Shown here: piece after piece, positions 19,540-28,549 of the stretch
Numbering within the stretch: position 1 is the first letter of the stretch
Layout: the number at the start of each line of letters is the position of its first letter
Assembly (NCBI GenBank): GCA_965227155.1
Contig: OZ245731.1
Location: 4,402,001-4,466,000 of the forward strand
Direction: 5' to 3'
Length of the DNA: 64,000 bases
DNA from: UBA6059 sp965227155
Lineage (GTDB): Bacteria > Bacteroidota > Bacteroidia > Cytophagales > Cyclobacteriaceae
Program-made: the position numbers and the translations under genes
Notes under the pieces: generated by a model
Databases searched by the model: none
The model's input: only the letters and a program-made list of their open reading frames with translations
What the model was told of the DNA's origin: nothing

Positions 19540-22500
19540 ACACCAATCGGGAAGTTTCTACCCCTTACAAAGCCGGTTGGATATTGTGCAGATCCACCGT
19601 ATTTCTCCGTAAGCTCAGGCACCTTCTCTTCCATGTATTGCTTGATTTCTAATACGGTAATATTCTTGTCACCATTGTCGCCTTCCCCTCTCAAGGCATC
19701 AAGTAATGAAAAAGTGAACACACCATGCTTCAGTATTTCAAATTCGGTAGCAAACTGCTGAGAACCACTGGAAGCGATCATGACCGAGCCGGTGTTCCTT
19801 GCCAGCTGGATCATCGCTTTTTCTTCGGAGGCCGCAGACCGTGTGCTCAATGTCTTTACTGCAGCACCTGAATGGCATGCATCCAGTAACAACATCTGTT
19901 TTTGCGCTGATATACCAGCCAATTGTTCTTTCAACTCGGTACTGGAAACAGCCTTATTGGCCAACTGTTCAGGATCACCATACAACTGCGTGACATCTGT
20001 CGGCACGATATAATATTCCTGATTTGATGATTCATCATCGAGAGTGCCATGACCAGCATAGTAGAAAATCAGCACATCTTCAGGCTGTGCTTTGGCAGAT
20101 ACCTGCTGGAACAGTTCCATAATTCCCTCTTTGGTGGCTTCCTCGTTATATACCTCATACACATTGATGGCCTTATAGATTTTCTTACCTACCTGCTTTA
20201 TTTGATCAACAAAAGACTGGGCATCAGCATATGCATAGTTCAAGTTATACCTGTTGTTTTTATACTCATTGATGCCTATGGATATCACATGTAAACTGCT
20301 GGTGGGTATCACCTGTCCTTTGTAAGCTATACTGAACACATCTCTTTTGGAATCAACACCCGATTTGTTCTTGACAAAAACCTCAAAAACGTTAATATCA
20401 TTATTAAGCTTAACAGTGTACTTCTTACTTATATAATCACCCAGACTGACCTCCTTTAAATCGGTATCATTCTGAATCAGTTTACCATTTTGATAGAGGA
20501 AAAGCTCTTCAAATCCGCTGCCTCCATTATATAATTCTACTTCAAGTGGGATTTCACGTAGTTCTGTGCTGTATGCCTCATTTTGGTACTGAATACCCTC
20601 AATCTGGCGCAACCGCATGGGAGTCCTATTAAATAAGGCCACAGATGGTCTCTTGGAAAAATCAAGATTGATCACTGCCTTTCCCCTCGACTGAAGAATC
20701 TGATCGATCCGCTGACCTGTTACCAATGACTCATTGATTAGATCAGGGGCAAATAAAATATCAAAGAACTGCTCAGCAGTATAAAAATCTGCCGGTTTAC
20801 CCAATCCCCTGTTAACATGCCAGCCAAAAAGCTCTGAGCCATAATCACTGCAGTTGAAATACCCCTTTGGTGTCCAGCTGATCCATTCGCCATTATTAGC
20901 AAGGTACAGGTTCAAAAACGGGTCTACCTGCTTATATAAATATGGAATTATATCTTCTACTTCTGCTGCAAGATCAGGGTTTGTACTGGATACCCTGGCC
21001 GCAAATTCCTGCCATTTCTTTAAAGTTGATTCCCTGGCCAAGGTTGCCAATGGCGATGAAGCGTCTATATTATAAGCCGAAAGGTTAAAAAAATCATTGA
21101 CTGCAGGATATTCACCTTCTTCTGACAGATTCCAGAATATAACCTTTTGATCCTCACCTCCTGAGATCAGGTAGCGACCATCCTTGCTAAGCGTTAGCCC
21201 CCGTACACCACCAATATGACCCGCAAATTCCCTAACCAGTTCGCCCTTTTTGGTATATTCTTTTAACGAGAAATCGCTACCTATAAAAAACTGATCACCA
21301 TTACTGGCAATCGAGAGGATCCTACCATCGGTATTGACATCATTGTAAATCTTACTGCCACCCCTTATGTTTATCGTGTATTCATCCTCTTGTCTGTAAC
21401 TTTTATTGTCATCGAAAGCTGAGCCATCAAACTTCATATATTCGGAAAGCGCAAAAAAATCATAATTAAAGCTACGGGAGACCGGTTGCTTATGCCCGTT
21501 TTCGTAGGTATTGATTTGGAGTAATGTAGAATCTACCGTTGCGAGAGAATATATCGCTTGCCCTACAGCTGCTTCATTGCTTTGCTTATCGCCGGTTTCT
21601 ACATTCCAGCGGACAATAGCATGGTTGATGCCACCACTGGAAACCATTTCATATTGACCATCTTTCGGCACAAATCCGGCACTGAAAACAAAATTATCGT
21701 GAATATTGAGGGTATTCACCAGACCGCCTGATTTTAGGTTGTAAACATGGGCCTTACCCTGCTCATCAAAAAGTACAATATATCGATCGTCAGGAGATAT
21801 CAAAAGGCTGCTGAAATAGGTACCATCAGGCTCTCTGATCGTTTTAGGCTTTGTACCAGTGCTGTTGATCATGATGTCACCAATGGTGCTGGTAGTAACC
21901 AGTGTTCCGTCTGCTGCAAAGGCCACATTATTAACCGGGGCTTTGTGGCTTGCCAACTCCTTTACCTTGCTGCTACCCCCATTTGATGCAAGATCGCTAA
22001 GCAAATAGCCACTTACTACTTCATCATAACTGGTTACCGCCACTGTCTGTGATGCCTTATCCCAATCTATAAACTGAATGGCATCTGCCATTTCAATTTC
22101 ACTGATTTTGGTTAATTCCGTACCATCAAAAGACCAGGTGTTGAAAAGATTATCTGCACCTCCAGAGAAAAGATATTTTCCGGTATCATCCCAGGAAAGG
22201 TCACTGATTACATCGAAATGGCCATAGCCAATGGCTACAACTTCCTTCTTTTTAATGTTAAGTACTAAAATGTAGGTGCCCTCTGCGTAGGAAACGGGAA
22301 GCCCACCTAATGCCAGGTATGTTTCTGTAGGGTCAAGTGCCCCAGCATAGAAAATACCTTCAAAACCAGGCCCTATTTCGGTATCGATCCGGTCAATTAC
22401 CTCCAGACTTTGAGTATCCCAAACCTTAATGGTTTTATCCTCTGAGATAGATATAAACTTCTGATAATCATCAAAAGGGATAATCTCGTGGACTTTACCA

Positions 22501-22616
22501 TTATGGCCATTAAGGTTCAGGCCAATTTTCGGCGCAAAGGATTGGGCTAGCGATGTGTTGAAAATCACCAACAAGCAAAGCGATGCGAAAAGAAATCGAA
22601 AGGTATACCGGATCAT
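19524..22616 (-). CDS. WD40-repeat protein with C-terminal caspase (C14) domain
   Basis: The start at 22616 is chosen because it begins a signal peptide (MIRYTFRFLFASLCLLVIFNTSLAQS); an in-frame ATG at 22703 would add 29 residues ahead of it. 1030 residues. Residues about 35-350 and 460-500 are WD40 repeats (for example DKTIKVWDTQ and EDQKVIFWNL). A beta-rich linker follows, and residues about 770-1020 form a C14 caspase/metacaspase domain with the catalytic His856 (FYYAGHG) and Cys914 (LDACHSG). Both residues are present, so it should be an active cysteine peptidase. The signal peptide places it outside the cytoplasm. WD40-caspase fusions occur in Bacteroidota, cyanobacteria and actinobacteria; their targets are mostly unknown. 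It is convergent with PorP and has its own promoter candidate. Confidence 0.9.
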   Translation of the reverse strand: MIRYTFRFLFASLCLLVIFNTSLAQSFAPKIGLNLNGHNGKVHEIIPFDDYQKFISISEDKTIKVWDTQSLEVIDRIDTEIGPGFEGIFYAGALDPTETYLALGGLPVSYAEGTYILVLNIKKKEVVAIGYGHFDVISDLSWDDTGKYLFSGGADNLFNTWSFDGTELTKISEIEMADAIQFIDWDKASQTVAVTSYDEVVSGYLLSDLASNGGSSKVKELASHKAPVNNVAFAADGTLVTTSTIGDIMINSTGTKPKTIREPDGTYFSSLLISPDDRYIVLFDEQGKAHVYNLKSGGLVNTLNIHDNFVFSAGFVPKDGQYEMVSSGGINHAIVRWNVETGDKQSNEAAVGQAIYSLATVDSTLLQINTYENGHKQPVSRSFNYDFFALSEYMKFDGSAFDDNKSYRQEDEYTINIRGGSKIYNDVNTDGRILSIASNGDQFFIGSDFSLKEYTKKGELVREFAGHIGGVRGLTLSKDGRYLISGGEDQKVIFWNLSEEGEYPAVNDFFNLSAYNIDASSPLATLARESTLKKWQEFAARVSSTNPDLAAEVEDIIPYLYKQVDPFLNLYLANNGEWISWTPKGYFNCSDYGSELFGWHVNRGLGKPADFYTAEQFFDILFAPDLINESLVTGQRIDQILQSRGKAVINLDFSKRPSVALFNRTPMRLRQIEGIQYQNEAYSTELREIPLEVELYNGGSGFEELFLYQNGKLIQNDTDLKEVSLGDYISKKYTVKLNNDINVFEVFVKNKSGVDSKRDVFSIAYKGQVIPTSSLHVISIGINEYKNNRYNLNYAYADAQSFVDQIKQVGKKIYKAINVYEVYNEEATKEGIMELFQQVSAKAQPEDVLIFYYAGHGTLDDESSNQEYYIVPTDVTQLYGDPEQLANKAVSSTELKEQLAGISAQKQMLLLDACHSGAAVKTLSTRSAASEEKAMIQLARNTGSVMIASSGSQQFATEFEILKHGVFTFSLLDALRGEGDNGDKNITVLEIKQYMEEKVPELTEKYGGSAQYPTGFVRGRNFPIGVLEDQ

Positions 22617-22916
22617 AGGGGCCTTATTTTCAATGAATTTACCGAAATTATTAGGAAACCCCATAAAACACAAAAACCACGATGGTCGTGGCTTCTGTGT
22701 CATAGCTGGTTTAATTACTAAGCTGGTTGATCAAACAATTCTTTCTTCCTCTACCGTTCAATTACAATACAAAAGTAGAGCACCCCACTTTGCCATAAAA
22801 TAGGGTAAATCAGTAATTTACAAATTAGGAAAATTGCTTACACAGGTAGGTATTTTCAACAGTATACAAGCAATGAGACAGATAGATGAAAGACTAAAAT
22901 TATCTCAAGCACTTCC
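22617..22916. other. Intergenic region upstream of the caspase gene
   Basis: 300 bases between the caspase start and the end of the TPR kinase gene. It holds a possible N-terminal extension of the caspase frame (to 22703) and the promoter candidate at 22770-22799. I see no other gene or strong hairpin. Confidence 0.5.
22770..22799 (-). promoter_or_regulatory. Candidate promoter of the WD40-caspase gene
   Basis: On the minus strand, TTTA (22799-22796), 18 bases, then TACTTTTG (22777-22770). The -7 element fits TAnnTTTG perfectly; the -33 element and spacing are each one off the Bacteroidota consensus. It would give a leader of about 150 bases to the 22616 start, or about 65 to the 22703 start. 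Confidence 0.45.
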
Positions 22917-24989
22917 CTATTCAGATTGATTGAGTGGTAATCTTACAATAAACCTTGAACCGCCTGATTCTGCATCTTCAACCCAGACAGACCCATTAAG
23001 TCGCTTCACCAATGCCTTTACAATATACAGCCCTAAGCCCGAGGATTGTTCGCCGGCGGTCCCACTTTTCTTCAATCTTGAGTACTTTTCAAAAATCTTC
23101 TGCTTATCAGCGTCAGGGATGCCAGGACCATCATCCTCAATGATAAAATCAACAGCTTCGCCCTGATTCATCACATCCAATGAGACTTTATTTCCAGCTT
23201 TCGAATACTTAATAGCATTCATCAAAATATTATCTAAAATACGTTTGAGAAGCGACTCTTCCGTGACCAGTGTCAGTAATGGTAAAGCTTCCTGTAATTG
23301 TATATCAATATTTTTCTGCTCGGCCAGAGATTGGTAATAGCTGATAAATGAAGGTAAAAACTCCTGAAGATCTACCGGTGTGGTTTCTAAAGTAGACGCT
23401 TGTTCTGCTTTTGTTGCATGGATCATGGTTAGATCGCCAATAAGCGCCAAACCCTGATCAAGGTTCCTGCCAATTTCTTGCGATAGCATTTTTTGCTCTT
23501 CTTCATTGAGTAAGTTAGAGTCCATCAACTGGAGTACTGATTTGACCTGGTGAAAAGGGGTTTTCAAATCATGTGATACCACGCTAAGTATATGATCCTT
23601 TTCCTTATTGAGTAATTCGAGCTTCTTATTGATCGATTGGATCCTTCTGTAACTATAAACCAACCCTGCAACTATGATGAACAGGAAAACCAGGGCAATG
23701 AATGCAACTAGCTGCTCCAGGTTTTTAGTCTCAAGTTCATTATTCAACAATAATAGTTTTCTATCATTGGCAAACTGTATCGAATCTCTTTGCTGCTGAA
23801 ATTCATAATCTGCTTCTAATCGAGCTATTTCTTTGGTGGTTTGTTCGTTGTACATAGAGTCGCTCAGAGCTTCAAACGCTTTGTAAACCTGCAATGCAGA
23901 TTTGAAATCCCCTTTACGCTCGTGTACTTTTACCAATCCTTCCAGCGCTTTTTTCTCACCTTCCTGGGTACCAATTTCTCTAGCCAGATTTAATGCTCGA
24001 TTTAATAACCTTTCAGCCTCGTTGAGATCGTTATTATTAAGATACACCTCAGACAATGCCCCAAGCCCTTCTACCAATATCCCCGGATAGTTTTGATTTT
24101 GACTTATTTCGATCGAGCGGGTAATGGCATCAATAGCTTTGGCTCGTTTGCCTTGTAGATCGTATACCACACCTATGTTGGTAAGATTGATGGCCACACC
24201 CTGAGCAATACCAAATGAGTCTGCTATAGATAACGAAAGCTGGTGATAATCCAAGGCTGAATCCAGTCGACCAAGATCCCTTAATATCATCCCTATATTG
24301 TTACTGCTAATCGCAATACCCAGCGTGTTTTGACTTTCTCTGTCAATGACCTGCCCTTTCTGATAAAAGTCCAAAGCGGTTTCAAAATCCCCTATATCAG
24401 CATAAACGTTCCCTAAATTGTTATATACTTTGGAAATGCCTTCACTGCTGTTTGCCCTTTCGAAAATTCTAAGGGCATTATTATAATTTTCGATAGTGAC
24501 CGTATAGTTTCCCAATTCGTTGTGCGTAAGTCCCAACTCATTGTAAGTAGAAGCCTGCAAAAGCTCCTCACCTATCGAATCGGCCACCACTGAAGCCATC
24601 TCAAATGTCTCAAGGGCCTCAAGGTAACGTCCGGCACTTCGCAAAGCATGTCCCTTGTAACTTGAAGCATATACCTGCCCAAGTAGATAGTTAATTTCTT
24701 TGGATAGGGCTAACGATTTGTCGGCATACCAAAGCGCTGAATCATTATTCTGGTTAGCCCAGATTTTGCTGATTTTATTCATCAAATCAACCCGGACAGT
24801 ATCTGCTTTGGTACTTTCCAAAACCGTACGCAGACTGTCGATAAGTCCGGGCTGTCCAATTGAATTATAGCCAGAACCTAAAAAAACTGTAAGCCCTAAA
24901 ATTGTAATCAGGTTACGTATAGAGACTTTACTGATAATAATGAAACTTAACTTATAAATTACTTCTCCTTCCCGGCTGATACTTTTCAT
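22917..24989 (-). CDS. Membrane sensor histidine kinase with TPR sensor region
   Basis: 690 residues. An N-terminal hydrophobic segment (about 24-45) is followed by roughly eight TPR-type helical pairs (about 55-400, for example LEALETFEMASVVADSIGE), a transmembrane helix (about 425-448, LVAFIALVFLFIIVAGLVY), a HisKA domain with phospho-acceptor His473 in SVVSHDLKTPFHQ, and a HATPase with N box DNILMNAIKYS, G1 EDDGPGIP and G2 SSGLGLYIV. There is no receiver or DNA-binding domain and no response regulator gene nearby, so its partner is elsewhere. The periplasmic TPR layout is common in Bacteroidota. The start codon lies 38 bases inside the acylase gene; no closer good start exists before the hydrophobic segment. 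Confidence 0.9.
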   Translation of the reverse strand: MKSISREGEVIYKLSFIIISKVSIRNLITILGLTVFLGSGYNSIGQPGLIDSLRTVLESTKADTVRVDLMNKISKIWANQNNDSALWYADKSLALSKEINYLLGQVYASSYKGHALRSAGRYLEALETFEMASVVADSIGEELLQASTYNELGLTHNELGNYTVTIENYNNALRIFERANSSEGISKVYNNLGNVYADIGDFETALDFYQKGQVIDRESQNTLGIAISSNNIGMILRDLGRLDSALDYHQLSLSIADSFGIAQGVAINLTNIGVVYDLQGKRAKAIDAITRSIEISQNQNYPGILVEGLGALSEVYLNNNDLNEAERLLNRALNLAREIGTQEGEKKALEGLVKVHERKGDFKSALQVYKAFEALSDSMYNEQTTKEIARLEADYEFQQQRDSIQFANDRKLLLLNNELETKNLEQLVAFIALVFLFIIVAGLVYSYRRIQSINKKLELLNKEKDHILSVVSHDLKTPFHQVKSVLQLMDSNLLNEEEQKMLSQEIGRNLDQGLALIGDLTMIHATKAEQASTLETTPVDLQEFLPSFISYYQSLAEQKNIDIQLQEALPLLTLVTEESLLKRILDNILMNAIKYSKAGNKVSLDVMNQGEAVDFIIEDDGPGIPDADKQKIFEKYSRLKKSGTAGEQSSGLGLYIVKALVKRLNGSVWVEDAESGGSRFIVRLPLNQSE

Positions 24990-27126
24990 CAGATCTTTGT
25001 TCTACATCCTCAACATAATATGCAACATCTTTGAATTCGCCATTCACATACAGATCAACCTGATCATCGAAATGTGGAGATTCCGGATCACCACTTTGTC
25101 CCCCTGCCAATAGGCTTTTGGCCTTCACTCTTTCACCAAATTCTACCACCGCCACAAAACTATTGCCACTGGTGCCATAGAATTTCTTAGTACCAGGATA
25201 ACGCCTGGCCCCATAAGAAGCCAATGCACCCCAACGAGAGCTTGCCATAGGTATACCTACACTAGGCTTATCATCATTAAATGGCTGGCGAATATCTCCA
25301 TTCAATCTTTGGTATCTGTTAATCTCTCCCCAGGGCATTTCCCAGGTACCAAAGTCAGCATTCATTTGGTCTATGGCTTTGGCAAGCGTTGACAACCGCT
25401 CTTCTGGCGAGGTTTCCTTGGCAAAATAGGTAATTCTTTCCATCCTACTGAGGTCATCAGGTGCCTGGTCATCTTCTAAAAACTGTAACCCGTAAAACAC
25501 AGCTACCGACATAGGCACTGATTCCATACTCACCGTGTAATCCCATGACCGCAGTGCATCGATTACAGATGCTAGTTCCTCCCGCTCACTGCCTTCTTGA
25601 TCAAAAGCTTCCACTACACTTGGAATCAATACTTCAAAAGCAGTCAACCGGGGGTCATAAGCCACCTCGATCAACTTATCCAATGTAAAATCCTTTTGTC
25701 CGGTCAATACACGCACCGCCTGTATGCCCCTAAAGTTCTCATCGTCAGGAGCCATATAATATGGATAATCTTCAGGATCAGGACTAAACTCTGCCGCGGC
25801 GGTAAAGGGTGTGGAATTGCAGTTTTGAATCCAGCCATTCTCAGGATTGAAAAGTGTCAGGCATTCTTCTACCGGATGTAAACCCTGCCAATCTGTTTGC
25901 GGGTTACTACCATTTACCGGCATGGAATAATCAAATTGTGCATCACGCTTCGGTATGAAATTACCATGGTAGTAACCAATATTTCCTTCTGCATCGGCAT
26001 ATACCATGTTGTTGGAAGAGTTAGTCCGTATATCCATAACCTGCTTCATAGAGGCTAAACCGGTGGTTTTAGTCCTTAAATAAGACTGTGATAAGGCTTC
26101 TACCGGCTTCCACATGATCTTTGTGGCAACCCACTCATCACCTTCCATCTTTACGATGGGTCCATGATGTGTCCTGTATGTCGGGAATTTGCGCTGCTTT
26201 ATACCTGTATCGGTTTTATAGGCAAGTGTAACCTCTCCGATTTCCACAGGCCGTTCTTCCTTACCATATTGGTAATAAAGCTTACCCTCCTTATCTATAA
26301 TCGTTTCTTTAAATTCATCGATCACATCCACATAAGTTGAGGTATGCATCCATCCTGTCTTATCATTAAAGCCCTGGTAAATAAAAAACTGACCCCAGGT
26401 TACAGCGCCATAAGCATTCAAACCCTCTTCACTAACCATGTGTAGTTCGCCTCGGAAAAAGAAAGAAGTATGTGGATTGATCAGCAACATGGCATTGCCG
26501 TTTTGTGTAAGTTTTGGTGCAATGGCAAAACCATTACTTCCGGTCGGCTCTTCAAAAAAGTCTTCGGTATAAGCCGCTATTGGTTCGCTTTTATCTTCGT
26601 AAAAGGCCTTTAAGCCACTCGTAGAAATCCTCTCAATATCACCTCCGATGGAGCCTTCACTGAAATACATAGGCATCCAGGGTTCAAACTTGGTAAGCAA
26701 TTTAGGGGTTACTTCAGGGTGTGTGTGCAAATAATAGTTGATACCATCTGCCCAGGCCATACATAGAGCTTTTAGCCAATCTGGCGCATTGACATACATC
26801 TCTTTGGCCTCTTCTATCGTCATATAAAGCCTTGCCCGCAGGTCATTGTATAGCTTCTCCTCACCTTCTACTTCCGCAAGCCTGCCAATAGCAGTGATGT
26901 AATTCATTTCTACCCGGTTGAAATCATCTTCGCACTGCGCATAGATCATTCCAAAGACAGCATCAGCATCTGTTTTACCATAAATATGGGGGATGCCGTA
27001 ATCATCACGATAGATGGTGATACGAGAAGCCTGGTTCTCCCACTGGGAAACCTTAGCATTATTTTGTTCTTGCGGCTGACAGGCAAAAACGAATAATAAA
27101 ATGGGTAGAATGAAATATTTGATCAT
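24952..27126 (-). CDS. Penicillin/acyl-homoserine-lactone acylase family lipoprotein
   Basis: 724 residues with a lipoprotein signal (ILLFVFAC, lipid Cys16). It belongs to the N-terminal nucleophile acylases (penicillin acylase, PvdQ/QuiP group). The N-terminal motif ITIYRDDYGIPHIYG is the start of the alpha chain. The autocleavage site is Gly-Ser at 196-197 in PTGSNGFAI, so Ser197 would be the nucleophile of the beta chain. Later signatures are NNMVYADAEGNIGYYHGN and GTSGNSFVAVVEFGERV. The reaction is amide-bond hydrolysis removing an acyl chain; the substrate (AHL, aculeacin-like lipopeptide or other) cannot be read from the sequence. It lies 73 bases after tolC in the efflux run and its end overlaps the TPR kinase gene. 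Confidence 0.9.
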   Translation of the reverse strand: MIKYFILPILLFVFACQPQEQNNAKVSQWENQASRITIYRDDYGIPHIYGKTDADAVFGMIYAQCEDDFNRVEMNYITAIGRLAEVEGEEKLYNDLRARLYMTIEEAKEMYVNAPDWLKALCMAWADGINYYLHTHPEVTPKLLTKFEPWMPMYFSEGSIGGDIERISTSGLKAFYEDKSEPIAAYTEDFFEEPTGSNGFAIAPKLTQNGNAMLLINPHTSFFFRGELHMVSEEGLNAYGAVTWGQFFIYQGFNDKTGWMHTSTYVDVIDEFKETIIDKEGKLYYQYGKEERPVEIGEVTLAYKTDTGIKQRKFPTYRTHHGPIVKMEGDEWVATKIMWKPVEALSQSYLRTKTTGLASMKQVMDIRTNSSNNMVYADAEGNIGYYHGNFIPKRDAQFDYSMPVNGSNPQTDWQGLHPVEECLTLFNPENGWIQNCNSTPFTAAAEFSPDPEDYPYYMAPDDENFRGIQAVRVLTGQKDFTLDKLIEVAYDPRLTAFEVLIPSVVEAFDQEGSEREELASVIDALRSWDYTVSMESVPMSVAVFYGLQFLEDDQAPDDLSRMERITYFAKETSPEERLSTLAKAIDQMNADFGTWEMPWGEINRYQRLNGDIRQPFNDDKPSVGIPMASSRWGALASYGARRYPGTKKFYGTSGNSFVAVVEFGERVKAKSLLAGGQSGDPESPHFDDQVDLYVNGEFKDVAYYVEDVEQRSDEKYQPGRRSNL

Positions 27127-27199
27127 GGCAAAAGATTTATTGGCAATAAATAAAATACCCTCGTCCTAATCAAATAAATCTCTATCAGTGGTGGATCAA

Positions 27200-28549
27200 T
27201 TATTCATCATACTGGTTGGTAATACCGCCTGTTAAGCGCATAAGACCAACTTCCGATTCAATGAGATTATAAATGGATTGCAAATAATTGAGCGCACTGG
27301 TTAATGAAGTGATCTGAATGTCACGGAAATCAAATGAATTGATGGTACCATTTTTATACCGATCCTGTGCCAGACGAAGTTGCAATTCTGCGGTCTCCAC
27401 ATTTTCACTGGCTATAGCCATCAGACTTTTGCGCAGGTTGTATTGATCGTAATTGCTGACAAGATCATTCTTAAGGCTTTGCTTGAGCTCTTTTACTTGT
27501 AATTGCCCGATCTGTTCGTTGATCCTTGCATTTTCCAGTTGTCTTCTGATCCGGCCTCCGTTAAATAAAGTGTAGCTCAGGGTTAATCCTGCGGTATAAT
27601 TGAGCGTGCTAGACTTTATACCTGATTCACCATTATTGCCATTAGCAAATACAGCGCTGCTAAGATCCTGCACCTGACCATTCCTGGAGCCATTCAGGTT
27701 CAAGGCGATGTTGGGATATAGACCTGACTTGGCAATACTTACATCCTTTCGAAGCACTTCCAGGTTGATGAATTGATTTTTCAGGTTGGCATTATTGCTT
27801 GTCATTTTCGCGAAAAGCTCATCAACCACAAAATCCTTGGGTGTGATTTCCAATGCATCAATAAGCCTGTATTCATTATCCACATCCACACCCATGAGTA
27901 AGTTGAGATTGCGAACGGCATTCCTGTAATTCAATACCTGAGTCACATAGTTGGAGGAATCGGTCAGATAGGCATTTTTATCTATAAGGATATCGAAAGT
28001 TACTGCTGTACCCAGATCACCCTTTAGCTGACTGTATTGGTACCTGTCGCGTGAAAGCTCAAGCGTCCTGTAGAAAACATCCAACCGCTGCTCTTCGAGC
28101 AAGGCGGTATAATACGCCAGAATAATCGATTGGATGGTATTTTCTACGATGACCTGTGCATTGCCCAGACTCTGCGCCTCAAGATACTCTAGCCTATCTT
28201 TACTCATGCGCACATTGAATCCATTAAAAAGGGTCCAACTCACAGCCAGTGATGGATTGAAAGTACGGCCTTTGATATTGCCACTTTGAAGGAAGCCTGC
28301 AGGATTGTCCAATTCCGTTAAGCTCAGAGATTCGGTGATATTGGCGTTCACTGACGGCCACATACCTGCCTCACCCATGTTGTTATTGTTTTTGGCAATA
28401 TCAACGCGCTTTTGCTCAATCTGAATGGAAAAGTTATTATCCATGCCTATGGCAATCGCTTCACCCAGAGAAATTGATTCCTGAGCAAAACCCTGCCATC
28501 CCATCAAACTGAGCATGATGGCAAAAAATGTTTGGTTTATTCGTTGCAT
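27200..28549 (-). CDS. TolC-family outer-membrane efflux protein
   Basis: 449 residues with a signal peptide (residues 1-22, ending QGFAQ). Two OEP repeats are visible: the first begins ISLGEAIAIGMDNNFSI, the second about halfway; each has long amphipathic helices and a barrel segment such as NPSLAVSWTLFNGFNV and AGLTLSYTLFNGGRI. The length is normal for the family. It forms the outer-membrane channel of a tripartite pump. Its ATG overlaps the stop of the RND gene (TAATG on the minus strand), showing close coupling with the inner-membrane pump. Confidence 0.93.
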   Translation of the reverse strand: MQRINQTFFAIMLSLMGWQGFAQESISLGEAIAIGMDNNFSIQIEQKRVDIAKNNNNMGEAGMWPSVNANITESLSLTELDNPAGFLQSGNIKGRTFNPSLAVSWTLFNGFNVRMSKDRLEYLEAQSLGNAQVIVENTIQSIILAYYTALLEEQRLDVFYRTLELSRDRYQYSQLKGDLGTAVTFDILIDKNAYLTDSSNYVTQVLNYRNAVRNLNLLMGVDVDNEYRLIDALEITPKDFVVDELFAKMTSNNANLKNQFINLEVLRKDVSIAKSGLYPNIALNLNGSRNGQVQDLSSAVFANGNNGESGIKSSTLNYTAGLTLSYTLFNGGRIRRQLENARINEQIGQLQVKELKQSLKNDLVSNYDQYNLRKSLMAIASENVETAELQLRLAQDRYKNGTINSFDFRDIQITSLTSALNYLQSIYNLIESEVGLMRLTGGITNQYDE

